A stretch of 64,000 nt of DNA from Meandrina meandrites. Lineage: Eukaryota; Cnidaria; Anthozoa; Scleractinia; Meandrinidae. The stretch covers positions 45,569,395 to 45,633,394 of the forward strand of contig OY855905.1 in NCBI GenBank assembly GCA_963693305.1. Direction: 5' to 3'. Positions 1-24,059 of the stretch are shown in pieces; position 1 is the first letter of the stretch; every line of letters starts with the position of its first letter. Made by a program: the position numbers and the translations under genes. Below the pieces are notes generated by a model that saw only the letters and a list, made by a program, of their open reading frames with translations, ran no database searches and had not been told where the DNA came from.

Positions 1-1146
1 GGGTCTTGCTATTCAGATCATGCCTAAAATATTACAGTTTTACTCGATCACTTTGTCATAAGCAGCTTTTAATAACGTTCAATTTTATACAATATTGTGT
101 AAAAAAAACTACAAAACTTTATACCCTCAAAATATACATGCAAGTACAGTACAAGTTTCAACAAATTATTTGAAAACACCTGGTAGCCACAAGTTAAACA
201 GAACTTCATTAATTTTAGTAAATAAAGTCAACATTAAAGTCAAGTGCAAGTATACGTACTATACCTCTTCTTTCCAATGTGTTTTAAAATGAAAGTACCA
301 ATGGTGAATGAGATTTTAGCTTTAAAAGAAATCTGCAATTATTACAAAAATCTAAGTGTTAATCATTGTTCCAAACCCTGCCAACATTGTTAATCTTCAT
401 TACAGTTACTTTCATTCTGTGTAATTTCAGCTTTGGTGAAAAATCATTAGTAGCAATTTAATTAATACCTACAATTTCCCCACATATGTCCTGTCTGGGA
501 CTCAGCACTACCTGATTACATGTCCCTGAATATTCTTTTCACATTGCTTGTCTGTGTTTTGTTCTTAAAAGAACTGGGGTTATCAGAGCTCGTGAAGTCA
601 CTCTTTTGGAGGCAGCAGATACTGAGAAATGCCAGGTATGTTTTATCACTATGCAGATTTACAGAGATTATATTGATTCTTTGAAAATTCTGTAATGGGT
701 AAAATTGTTTGAATATTTTAAAAAAAGACCTAGCATTGTGATTAGGTTGTTCTTCTGCTTCTCCTTGCGACTCTGACAATCTGGATCATAAATTACAGAA
801 TTGTAAGTGGAAGATGAAATGTTCGAAATCTTCCAACTCTTATTCCATTGAACTTGTGACTCTACTTACAACTCTGATTTTTTCAATTGGCTATTATTAG
901 CGCTCTTACAACTTGGACTCCAACTCCCTTGCCAGTCAAAACCAGCCTTTATGAGAAACTCATGCATACATGTTGTGTTTTCTTATTTCAACATATTTGC
1001 AAAACAACTTGCACTTCAGTGTACTCGGCCAAACATCAATATCACCAATCTATTATAAAATTGGAGCAGTTAACTACAGTTAAACCCCTCACTGTAGCAG
1101 GCATCGGCAAAGTAATACCATCTGTGATCTTTGTTTTTTGTTCCAG
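1..1146 (+). other. CSDE1 intron, 5' part
   Basis: No exon was found here. The first visible CSDE1 exon starts at 1147, after the acceptor ttgttccag, and encodes the second canonical cold-shock domain. The start codon, first cold-shock domain and following non-canonical domain, about 140 residues in vertebrate CSDE1, must therefore lie left of the window. The stretch is AT-rich with only short unsupported reading frames. Confidence 0.6.
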
Positions 1147-13190
<12,044 letters not shown>

Positions 13191-13901
13191 GAAAAGTTCA
13201 TAATGCAAGCCATTGCAAGAAAGTAATTACTGTAATATAGAAGATTGCATGCCCAATACAGTAGTATCAAAAGACTCTAGCTAGCTTATAGTTCAATCGA
13301 TGGTAGATAAACGTCGTTTTACTTCAATTATATACTAGCTGTGCATTTATTTTTCTTATTACCTCTACTTTGGCGTCGTCATTTTGTTACCTCGAACTAA
13401 TTCCTGTTAAGGATATATTTTTTCTTAATTATGTCAATTTCTCCAGTGCATTATTTTTCTTTTCTCAATTCATTTTCTCTTAATTCCCTGATTACCACGG
13501 AAATGAAGTTCAACAGTAAGGCGCTATCCTGCCAACATCTTGACGATTTCTATCCGAAACAGTGGTATTAATCTTCTACAATGTTTTTACAATGGAAACG
13601 GTGCATTTGACTTGTGTGAAAGTGCATAAGCTCAAGAAAACGTATCTTTTGTATTGTTTCTCAGCGAGGATCACGCAAGAAAGGGTGTATACGTGTAAAA
13701 CGAAAGCGGGAAAGCAGCCAAGTTAACTGAGGAGAGTTTGCGTAGGCCCTGCTGTTATCTAGCCATCATACTTGATTCCGCACAATAATGCACCACTTTT
13801 ATAAGTTTTCTTAGGTTTTGCGCACCGTGTGAAATAAGAATAATTAGGGTAATTTTAGTTCAATATATAATTGAAATGTCGATGTACATCACGTATGGAA
13901 T

Positions 13902-13907
13902 AATAAA
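13902..13907 (+). promoter_or_regulatory. CSDE1: CSDE1 poly(A) signal
   Basis: A canonical AATAAA lies about 710 bp after the CSDE1 stop codon (13188-13190), inside non-coding AT-rich sequence. It implies a 3' UTR of roughly 730 bp ending near 13925. Confidence 0.7.
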
Positions 13908-13929
13908 GTTGCAAGTCAAAAATGTTCAG

Positions 13930-15395
13930 CGTGAGATACGATTTTCGTTAGCGTGCAATGATCAATCAATCAATCAATCGCAAGTGAGTGTGGTTGAACT
14001 GTCAAAGATTTTCTTACATTTCGACATCTTGTAGGAATATATAACAGATTTGCTTGCCTGGGTAGCAAGCGCGTTCCCGTACGAACGAAGAGCGCTTTCT
14101 GGCCGTGCGAAAATTGAGCTGACGGCAAAAAAGCCTGCCCCAGTTTTAGCGTGTTCTAGAGATTTGCCAAAATGTGAGACGGGGGTCAAAAGCGATGTGG
14201 CTGCGAGGAACTTGATGCCTTGTTGTCTGGTAACGATAATATCTCGTGGTTTGCTGGTACATGAAAAATTAGGGGCCTAGCCATTTAAAAGAACAAGATT
14301 TTGAATGGTGAACGTAACCTATTAAATCAACTGATTTCATTTTGTAGCTTTATTTCAAGACTTGAACACTGCCTGTAATAGCTTCGTTGAACACCAGACA
14401 CCTGTAAAGAAAAAGTAAATTGTGAGTGTCTCGGACGCGGTTTCGTTTCCTTAGAACTGGCCCTGGAAGCTTTACCGCAAAGACAGTGAGACATTTTGAT
14501 AGGCTGGCCACGCTTCCCGGAAAAAAATCTGGGAACTAATGTTTTTTTTTAGGGGAGCGGGACGGTTGTACTCAGGCGGGCCACGAGTCGTACCAGTCAC
14601 ACCTGAGTCCGAAGTAGACGTCTAAAATTTACCCAATGACACCATTTGTTAATTTCACTCAACATGACGGAACCCGTTTAAGGCGGAATCCGCCAGGACT
14701 TCGAGTATTTATTGGACAAAATTCTGTACCAAAATTTTGTGCACCTTATTGCAAGCTTTTGTGTTACTGCTTCAAATATTTTATCAAAAGAAATTTTAAT
14801 TCCGATTTTCTCAGACTCTGATAAGAAATTGTTGTACTAAAATTGCTTACACCTTATTGCAAACTTTTTTGTTACTGCTTCAAATATCTTTTTAAAAGAA
14901 ATCTAACAACACCAAAAATCGAAAAGACGATTTTACAAACTTTGGCTACACAGACATATGATATTAATTGCTGTACGCTTTAAATTTATCGCGGATCAAT
15001 AAAATAATAGTGTTAATGGCTATATGTGTTTTTTCTGCATAGTCTTTCATTGAATATATACACCTTTTTCGACGGTTTAACATATAAATGGCGCGGATAT
15101 TTTGCGAGTTGCGTGGTATTTTTCCGAGCCCTGTAGGGGCGAGGAAAAATACGAGCAGTGAGCACAATGTCTACGCGTATTATATGTTAGACCATCGAAT
15201 AAGGGATTTAATATTTTGCGCGTTCTCTTGATCTTAATAATTATATGATAAAATGGCGCAATGGTGGAATAATAAAATAATTTACTAGACGCGTTGCAAG
15301 GCGTGGTCGCATACCCTCCCCAGATCCTTTCCCGAAACCAAACTCGCACTGAAATTAGGTTTTTCAACTTAACCAACTTTGTTAAGCAAGTTACC
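13930..15395. other. Intergenic region between CSDE1 and the astacin-lectin gene
   Basis: The two genes converge here. No supported exon was seen. The 3' UTR of the astacin-lectin gene occupies the right part, but its poly(A) signal was not fixed. A short (AATC)n run lies near 13960-13980, and one small inverted-repeat element is listed separately. Confidence 0.5.
15068..15199. mobile_element. Short inverted-repeat element
   Basis: The ends ttcgacggtttaacatataa and ttatatgttagaccatcgaa are inverted repeats with two mismatches. A second, inner stem (gtatttttccgag with cgaggaaaaatac) closes around a short loop. It lies about 200 bp downstream of the astacin-lectin stop and may be in its 3' UTR. 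Confidence 0.65.
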
Positions 15396-16793
15396 TTAAG
15401 ATGCACACTTGTATTTGACGTGGATGTATTTGGATGAGATAACTGAACACGGGTTTCCATATACATCATTAGATGCATGGAGTTCACAAGTGTCTTTCCC
15501 GTCGCAAGCTTGTTTTATCTTATAATAAAGCAAGATAAAAAATGAATTAATTGTTTGATCAATGCGAATTCTTCCTTCCATGATGGCTGAACGGTTTATT
15601 ACCATTAGCTGATACGTAAAGCTCTTTCTCCAATCCGGTTAATAAATCCAGGGTCTTAGGATTTGGGTTAAAGAAAAGTATAAAGGCTGGCATCTGGCCT
15701 GTTTTTGCATCTCAACTGTAAAGAAAGCGAGCGAAAGGCGGCTAAAGTGAACACATATAATGGGATTGGATTTGCATGAAAATAAATTGCTTGGTCGCAA
15801 AGCTTGCCTTCCGGGACCTTTCTTCCATCTTCTTCAGTTTTCAAACCTTAAAACGGCCATTATGACCGATACGCTCCCACAGATCAATTACCATATTTAA
15901 TGGCTAAAAAAGTCGTGGCAGGTTTTTGCAATGGGTTCGCCGCCGCACGTTTCCGTTTCGTAAACGGTCGGTACCATTTTATGCATCAGTCAATTGAAAC
16001 CCCGGCCCCCCGACCCCCGGGACTTGGCGGGGATTTAACGCGTCCAAAGCCGGGATTTAACGCACTTTTAACGGCGCGTTGGCCCCGGTGGGCGGTGGAT
16101 TTAACAAATTGTCAGTAGACCGGGGCCGTGGAGCGGTGATTTAACAGAACTTTAACATCAAAATAAAGGTGGACTTCTGCATCTAATAAAAGTAAAATCG
16201 GCACATTGAAGGCCAGCTCTCGCTGCACATGGAAATTGCAGCTTAAGAGGCTGGGGCTGAATTTCAAATAGACCAACGATATCGATTTAAGTTACAGTCG
16301 ACTTCCGATAACTCGAACCCTCGCTAACTCGAACCAAAATCGATTTCCCCTGGATTTCCGTCATACATTTTCTGTAATTTTACCCTCGGCAACTCGAACC
16401 TCCCGCAAACTCGAACCAATTTTCGTTTGCCTTCAGGTCATTTTCTATATAATTTTACCCTCGATAACTCGAACCATGTCTGTCAATACGTGCCAAGTCA
16501 AAATAAGCAGTGTACCGTAGTCCAAAACATTGATTTTATCTTGAAATAAAAACGAGTCACGAGTCAAACCGGCCTCCGAAGCGCCACTCAAAATATGAAC
16601 TGTACCACTGGGACTGTGCCACGCTTTTGACGTGCTGCAGACGTTCAGTTTGTTTGTGGAGGTCGATAACGATTCTTTCAAAGAGAGTACTTATTCTGCT
16701 GCTCTGCTTTGTTTCATTCGACCTCTTTATACTATAATCATTAAGTAAGAGATAAATACCGAGAACGGAGGTATTAATCCATATACATCCCGA

Positions 16794-16826
<33 letters not shown>

Positions 16827-19800
16827 GACCGACGTTCGAGGTATTTATCTGACTTATTTTATGATATTATTCATGAGGGATCATTATATAAAGCCCGTTT
16901 CCAAGAGGACAAAAGCCATCTAATTAGTAGTACATCGGCTCCGAGCGTAAACAATGTAGTCTTTGTTGTTTTTTATTGTTGCCATTGTGTGGTTTTCTCA
17001 GAATAGCCCGATCGTGCATTTCCACGGATTTGGCGATTTATTGTGATTGCAACCTTATTTGAATAACACAAGCTTGTTTTGATGGTTTGTTTTGCACTGT
17101 GTGCTGTTCGCAAGGTGCAGTTTAGCGTGTTTTGTACAGCGTCTAATGGTAGTAGTAAACGTACGAAGAAATTGAAACCTCGACAGGAACGGCTAAAAAA
17201 ATTATGAAGAGTTGAACCAAGGACAGGAACATGGGCTGCTCGAAACACGAGATAAGTTGTAAGGAAACGTTTAGGATTCTCAATTTTTCAAGATTGAGAT
17301 GCACGTTGTTGTTGAACTCAAAAGGAAGGAATTTTTAACTGAGGCAGTGTGCAGCGACAATTAAATTTGAGAACGGCATGAGGGAAATCCAACCGAACTT
17401 AGCTAATCTTTTATGATTCCATTGACATGAATTTTATATTTTCAAAATGAATTTAGAAATGGAAGAAGGCTTTGTTATTTCAAAGACTTAAACTTTTTAG
17501 GGAAAGTAAACTAAAAAAATATTTGGGCTGCCACTGCTATATAGCTTAAAGTATTTCGTATCAGGTTGCAGTAAAATTTTTATGTTGGAATTGCAGTGTT
17601 TAATTTGTCCAGAGAGTTTTATTTTGTCAGGAATAGATCAATCGGAACCTAGAATATTAGAATGCTAATGAGAGGTTTTATAAATTATGCAGATAAAAGC
17701 CCTCGCATTTATCTGTATAAATCCCTGAAACGAGGGATTTATACAGATAAATCCCTGAAACGAGGGATTTATACAGATAAATCCCTCATTGATATTCATA
17801 AATTCATTCATCAGCCCCGCTCTTCCCTGCTACATTATCAAGCCCTCCCCGGACTTTCAGTTAGTTAATATTCAACAGGGTTGTAAGTTAAATAAAGGTT
17901 GTTGAATAACAAAAGAAAATGTGTCAATCATGAAATAACTGAAAATACAGAATGTATGAATAGTAAAACACCAGTTTCTTGTTATTTTTGATTGCTCAGT
18001 CTCAACTCCCGATAAGTCGAACCGTTTCCATTTTCCCTTGAAGGTTGGAGTTATCGGGAGCACGGCAAACACGTAAAACAGTATATATTAGATATTAGAT
18101 ATGTTTATCATTTTTTACTGATGTTTTTTAATGATAACGTTTGTCATTCGTTCGTTCGTTCGTTCGTTCGTTCGTTCGTTCGTTCGTTCGTTCGTTCGTT
18201 CGTTCGTTCGTTCGTTCGTTCGTTCGTTCGTTCGTTCGTTCGTTCGTTCGTTCGTTCGTTCGTTCGTTCGTTCGTTCGTTCGTTCGTTCGTTCGTTCGTT
18301 CGTTCGTTCGTTCGTTCGTTCGTTCGTTCGTTCGTTCATTCAGTCGACTGTATTTCTCCATTTGGTTCGGATGGCCCCGCTATGCGGGGCTTTTAACAGA
18401 CGTCTTGGCCCCGGGGGCGGGGAAATAAGCCGTTTTTTAACAATTGGTAAGTGTTAAATTCCCCTCTAAGTCCCGGGGTTCGGGGGGCCGGGGTTTCAAT
18501 TGACTGATGCATTAGCGACACTTAGAAATTTTTTCACAGTCATCAAATTTTTTTTCTACTAAAAAGAAAAATGAAAATTGTACGTCAGCACCCAGAATCG
18601 AACCTTGAACCTGTGGCATGCTAGCAACCCTCTCTCACCACTATACCACCACGTTGATCCGCCAAATCCCCGAAAAAAATATTTACATGAGGTGACTTTC
18701 TTGCTGTTACACCTATAATAGATGACCCTATCCCTATCCCTAACCTAAGCGTGAATCTAACTTAATAATCGTCTTCTCTAAGCCTAATTTCATCTAATTA
18801 TCAAAGCACAGTTTCTACCTTATCCAGGCCTAAACTAGAGCAGATATGGCACTCTCCATTCCGAAAAGCTTGGTTACCAATGATGGCATCGACCGTTTAA
18901 AATGGCATCGACCGTTTACGAAACGGAAATGAGCTTCGCCGTCGATCCTCGCTAGCGGCTGCCTCGCTACGGTGGACAGTTAGTCATGAACATACAAACA
19001 CTACATTCTTCACGGTCCCAAAGGTGTCCGCTTATGAAAGGCTGGACTCTATTACACAGAAAAGGGATTCGTCCTTCGTCTATTCTGACTATTCTGTTAC
19101 TGTCATAGCTTCAGAGCTTCTTAATTCGTCACCCCAGGGGAGGAGACATCACGTGACAAAGTGTCTATGACTATTCTGGCACGTCATTTAATAAGGTTAC
19201 CTTAGCTTCCGACTCTTCAGCTTCACAGTTTGTGTCTAGTCCGACTCCACATTTAAACATCTGCTTTCTTCCATAGTAAGCACGTGTTATCTTGATCTTC
19301 CTTCCACCGTAACATTTGATTCTATCCCTGTTGTTCTGACAGATGAACTTTTCGTACGTGTACGAATCTAGTGACAGATCAAAACTGTCTTTAATCCTTT
19401 CCCCTCCGCAGAGGCTCCTACAATAGGGATTTTCGGGGAGGGAAGAATCCGCTGGGCAAAGCGAGTGTAGGCGCAAGGAAACAAATAGATCTCTTGTCTT
19501 TTGCGCCTGCACTCACTTTGCTCAGCAGATTTCTACAATGAATGCGCCCCATGGAACCTCTGCGAGTGAGAGAGTCTTTAATCAAAGTTTTAAATTATAA
19601 TTCCAGAGAGTGCAATCAACAACTTCAAAGAAATGGAAGTGATAACGGAGGTGGGATGAGGTGCTGGTTGAGCACATTACGACTACAAATACGAAAAGGG
19701 TAAACGCTCGAAACGTTAGCTTTTCAAATTCGATACGCACTTAACGTTAACTGGAGAAACGTACTCCGTGCTAGGATGGTTACCCTCCACACAGAACCAC

Positions 19801-22800
19801 CTCCGTCGGGCGAGAGAGGTTTAATTTTTAATACATTTGGAAATAGCTGCGAAGAGAAATCCCAAAGTTTGGAGGGCAGGGTGATCCTGGGTGCCGGGTA
19901 CTCTCATTGAAGGAAGGGTGTCTCTGGGGGAGCTGACATTTTTTTCCATGTAAATACTTTGGCTCTTTTGACTCGCCTACAAGTATAGACATACAGAGCA
20001 TGCGAAAAACCAGGAGGGCCAATGTTTGGTCCAGTTGGCAGGGAAAACTTCTTCTAATACGAACGCTTTGTAAAAGATGACTTTGTAAACAGTCCTTAAA
20101 GTTAAATTATTTTGGGGCTTACCTGCTGGGCAGTTGTAATGTAAATTGACTTGTTGGATGTCGATGTCACTCAGCGTCTCCCAATGTCCAATCGTCACCT
20201 GTACAAAAATTAAACAACTGAAGTTAGCCAATTGAAAAATCGCAGCTTTATCCTCTCACTCGTAAGAACGACGCAGCCCAAAACGGAAAGAGAATATCCC
20301 AAATTTCATTTTCCAAAATATTGCCGAAGAGTGCAGATGAGTATACTGGCCAATACTAGATTTCATTTCATTGATCGCAAACAACGGTTTTTATCAGTCT
20401 TAAGGGCTACAATTACAGATTTATAACAACTGTTTTGTGAAAGGGCTAGTTTTAAAATAGGTCAATAAATTGCGTAAATTTCTGGCTTACTCCTGACTCT
20501 TTTGGAACCAACGTTTTCTCGTCATTTTTGGAAGCGAACCCGTCACCGTAGTGCATAATACTGGAGTAGTCATATGGAGTCACAAACGAGCTTGGATCAC
20601 TGTCGTTTTGTTTTGTAAAGTCCCAACCACGACCTAGGAGGAAATCAATGTCAAACATAAATTTCATTGATAAAATATCTTGTTAGGTTTCGACATTGTT
20701 GTACACAAATATAAGATTCAAATTTGGGATCTAGTACGGCAGCCAACTGAAGAGGTCATAGACCACGCTAATTTTCAGTAGTCGCATAAATTATGTAAAT
20801 GTTGTTCGAATAAGGAAAATGAGGTCTTTCTATATCCAGATATATCAGCTTCCTTTCACGTTTAAAATTATTACAAACATCAGTACTAGATAGTTAAATG
20901 CTCCATGTAACCTTCTTTGATGTTCTCCCATTTGACTGTCACGTACTCATCACGGTCTGGACGCGTGTGTTCATGTAAATAACCAATTACGTGACCTAGT
21001 TTGAAGGAAACATCGGTATGATAAAGAAGCAATTAGTATTTTTTGTTCTGTGCGCCGTGCATATGAATAAAATAGAGCAATGTGAATGGTAGCTCAAGTA
21101 ATCCAGATTTTTCTGCCTAAATCACTTGCTTTTCATTTGGACTCTCTCACAAATTAAAACTGAAAGTTCATCAGTACTTTTTAATAAGCCCCCTCTCATC
21201 TCCTTCCCTATGGTAGGCAGACCATGACATTTTATGAAAAAGAACAAGATTACATAACGCCTTTAAAGTTATTCATCCACCATAAAATGTGAAAATGTGC
21301 TACAAAAGAGCACTAGAACACCATTAATGAAAAGTTTGCATCTTATTCTCCGCCACATGTTCAAAGGGGATAAATGAGTTACTTTATGTTTATGCAGCCT
21401 GACTGATATTTCATTTGAGATAACACCCTCCCCCCGCCTTCTAAGTTAAGTTTTTTTTTTTCAATTTGAAGAAAATGTACGAAACATTATAATAGACTGA
21501 CCGAGTTCGTGAAGGATCATCCCATGCCACCAGCATCGAGGAGCGAGCAGCAGCCTGTACACACTGCCTGTGTAACCTACGTCGGTTGAGGCACAACTGG
21601 AAACAATAACAACCACGTCAGCCCTTGGCTATTCAAGTACTTTGGTGGTACATCAAGAAAAACTTATATTATTGATGCACCTGCTTAGTTCGCACTGTAT
21701 CGATCATGTAAAGGGAATCTATATGTTGACTACCCTTGAAAATTAATCAACTGTTTCATAATTTAGAACTACAGGGCAGCTACCATAAAGAGTCTTAAAC
21801 TTCGCGCCCAAGGACCCGCCAACGAAGCGACCCGAACAATTTTGAAAAAGAGACAGAAAGGGCGTGGCTCCCCTCTTTACAGATCATTGGCCATTCGCTC
21901 TCGTTCCTTCTCGACTTCAACAGGCTTTAACATTAACGACGAAAAATAAACTTCCAGTGGGGTGCCAATTTTCTACTCGGGAGCTTTCGGGTTCTACACG
22001 GTGATTTTCCCGTCCCGTCGCCGGTTAAGTTAATTTTCCCTTGATACTTTGCGCCTTGATTTGACTGATTTGAGTTCGGCCGATGAAACACAATAAGCGC
22101 ATGCGTACAAAGTAGATCATGCGCACTTTAATGACTTACATTTCCCTGTCGTTGTTAACAATCCTAAGGTAGGCTCTTTCATTGGATCGTGGTACAAATT
22201 TCACACATGATTTGTCCTCCCATTCTTTCATAGCCCCAGCGATAGCATCGCCTGCTTTAACACTGTTTTCTTTAACATTCAATAGATAAACACAATTTTA
22301 TTAACAAAATTTAGTAGTATTCCTAAACCGTTTATTTTTCCTGGGTACATGCGATGGGAGAAAAAGTTGTCGTTTGTAATTGTAGTGAGTTGACTACAGC
22401 GTAAAATCAACTGTTGGTCGACTTACGGCCTTCTAAATTTCATGAACCACTGAAACGTTGGAAAATTTTGCTATAAAGACCTAATCAAACATTAGAGAAT
22501 TTTACTATCAGGACCTAATCAATTAAATAGAGCGTGCACAGTCCCTTTAAAACTTAACGCAACGTGGAGCGAAAATGAAGCCGCAAAATAGAAGTTAGGG
22601 CAACTAGAAAGAAGCATTCTTATCTCTTTTTCAAAAATTCCTGAAAGAAAAGAAGAATTATGTTAATGCGAGCAATCGAGCGACGGCTTGGAGTAAAGGA
22701 ATAAATTACAGCTCTTGTACAATGTATAGATACGTTCAATATTTCTATCGCTGTTTTGTGGTTAATTCTGTCACAATGGCTGGAGTGAGTCTACACGGTG

Positions 22801-23068
22801 TGTTAGTCGTTCTGACTTACATGTTATTGAAGTGTCCATAAACGGTACGTGCAGTGTGGAACACCAAAGCGTAGTATATTTTTGTTCCAAAGTTAACAGT
22901 CCTACCTAAAGAGCTATCCATTACAAAAGGGATCTTCCCATCAGGCCATTGTGGGCCAGGTGTAAAGCCTCGTTTGTGTCCATGGGCCCCAGTCTTCAGC
23001 TCCTTGTATTCGTGTGACGTAAGAAGCAAGTCTCCTTCATAAAGTCGCCTTTTACCTGAAATATTTAT

Positions 23069-23130
<62 letters not shown>

Positions 23131-24059
23131 TCTTTATTTTTCTTATAATGATGGTAAAATGACAAGAAAAGCTCGAATCAAAAATTCTCCCTCAAATCCG
23201 AATCGTATGTATGACTCCCCTCCTCGGATGTATAAATGAGTGCCCACCTTCGGGTACTCCCCGCCACCTGAGGGTGGGTGGGTGGGTGGATAGGAGATAA
23301 CCCGCCATCGATTGATATAGAATAAAAACACCAGATAAACAGACTTTGAGCTGAGTATCACCTGAACCTAACCTGAGTTAAATCTCAAATCTCCCAAGTT
23401 ATATCACAATCCACTGAACTTCTGACCTTTGACATTTGGGGAACAAAGGGCGTGTTTAACAAATCTACGTTGAAGAATTTCAGATAGATTCTTTTGTTCC
23501 AATTAAAATGCAATAAAAACGAGCCCCCCTGAAAAAATTATTTTAATAGGACACGATAGGTAGAGAGAAATCGAGCCTACTGTTAAAAATTCATATCCCG
23601 TTTACACTCTTCAGAAAGCTTTTCTTTTCAGTTTCACAACATTCGTCTTGGCAAGAGAAAATATATTTTTTTGTCATATCATCATATCAGTTTATAACTC
23701 ACATTTTGCCGTTCTTAGAGCCAGAAGAATGTCTAATTTATTAGAATGATTAGAAACTTAAAAGAATACACCAAGTTCTTGTCGAAATATTCTTCCGAAA
23801 TTACAACAGGCTTTGAGAAAATGGGATATATTTCCATGTACGTTTTGAGGAATTTATTTTCTTCACAGTTTAGGGAGAAAGTCTTTGACTTAGCAACTTT
23901 CTTCGTATGGAAATTTTAGCTTTCATTTTTAAAGAAAACATCACATATCCCCCTTTAATTTGCCTGGACTATCTATTCATGTACATTGTACATACCTTTG
24001 GCGTTGGCTTGTAAAACCACAAAGGCGGTTAAAAATGCGAGCGCCCAGAGCACATTCAT
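15396..24059 (-). CDS. Secreted astacin (M12A) metalloprotease with C-terminal SUEL/rhamnose-binding lectin domain
   Basis: Nine exons (in order 23996-24059, 22906-23055, 22140-22251, 21502-21596, 20912-20995, 20491-20633, 20123-20198, 19201-19451, 15396-15518) join in frame to 365 residues. Residues 1-20 form a signal peptide ([13 protein letters not shown]). The propeptide is short and has YEGD near residue 30, matching the family's zinc-blocking aspartate motif, and ends near HKRGFT. The catalytic domain has [12 protein letters not shown] with zinc ligands His138, His142 and His148 and catalytic Glu139, followed by TRPDRD, then the Met-turn SIMHYG (Met195, Tyr197) and final YNC. Four cysteines match the two conserved disulfides. 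Residues from about 270 form a SUEL domain ([31 protein letters not shown]). It should cleave proteins outside the cell, perhaps directed by carbohydrate binding. The substrate is unknown. The last intron holds nested transposons. Confidence 0.9.
16295..18350. mobile_element. Pogo/Tigger-like non-autonomous element, TA-flanked
   Basis: The left end is TA|CAGTCGACTTCCGATAAC, followed by tandem variants of gataactcgaaccct to about 16475. The right end is GTCGACTG|TA at 18343-18352, and near 18000-18060 the interior has inverted versions of the same motif (gttatcgggag). CAG-starting TIRs with TA duplications are the mark of pogo-like elements, so the class is inferred. The right arm is split by the CGTT microsatellite. 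Confidence 0.6.
18147..18337. repeat. (CGTT)n tetranucleotide microsatellite
   Basis: About 191 bp of pure CGTT/AACG repeat, roughly 48 units, carrying one CpG per unit. Because four is not a multiple of three, frames on both strands stay open and read as SFVR or NERT repeats; these are not genes. Confidence 0.98.
18583..18653 (-). repeat. tRNA-like sequence, probably a SINE head
   Basis: On the minus strand the sequence has ggtatagtggtgagagagg as an A box and aggttcgattctgg as a B box. The acceptor stem does not pair convincingly and the spacing between boxes is long, so it looks like a tRNA-derived SINE or pseudogene rather than a working tRNA. Confidence 0.45.
23073..23130. repeat. (TTGA)n microsatellite
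   Basis: About 14 units of TTGA lie immediately upstream of the acceptor of astacin-lectin exon 2 (exon 22906-23055 on the minus strand), within 20-75 bp of the splice site. Confidence 0.95.

Larger units (their letters stand above)
15940..18945. mobile_element. Nested inverted-repeat composite element
   Basis: Left-arm sequence at 15950-16045 (ttccgtttcgtaaacggtcg, then catcagtcaattgaaacccc and a GC-rich block) recurs inverted in two parts on the right: the GC-rich block and ttgactgatgc at about 18435-18515, and the cgaccgtttacgaaacggaa part at about 18895-18925. A 355 bp segment holding a tRNA-like unit separates those two parts. Between the arms lies a pogo-like element and more palindromes (16760-16860, and a 35 bp tandem unit at 17711-17790). 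No transposase frame is visible. The cluster fills the last intron of the astacin-lectin gene. Confidence 0.65.

Noticed and set aside
18147..18337. Regular direct repeats resembling a CRISPR array
   Set aside because: The unit is 4 bp with no spacers, in a eukaryotic intron.
18115..18457. Overlapping frames of NERT or SFVR repeats on both strands
   Set aside because: All are products of the CGTT tetranucleotide array and have no codon signal.
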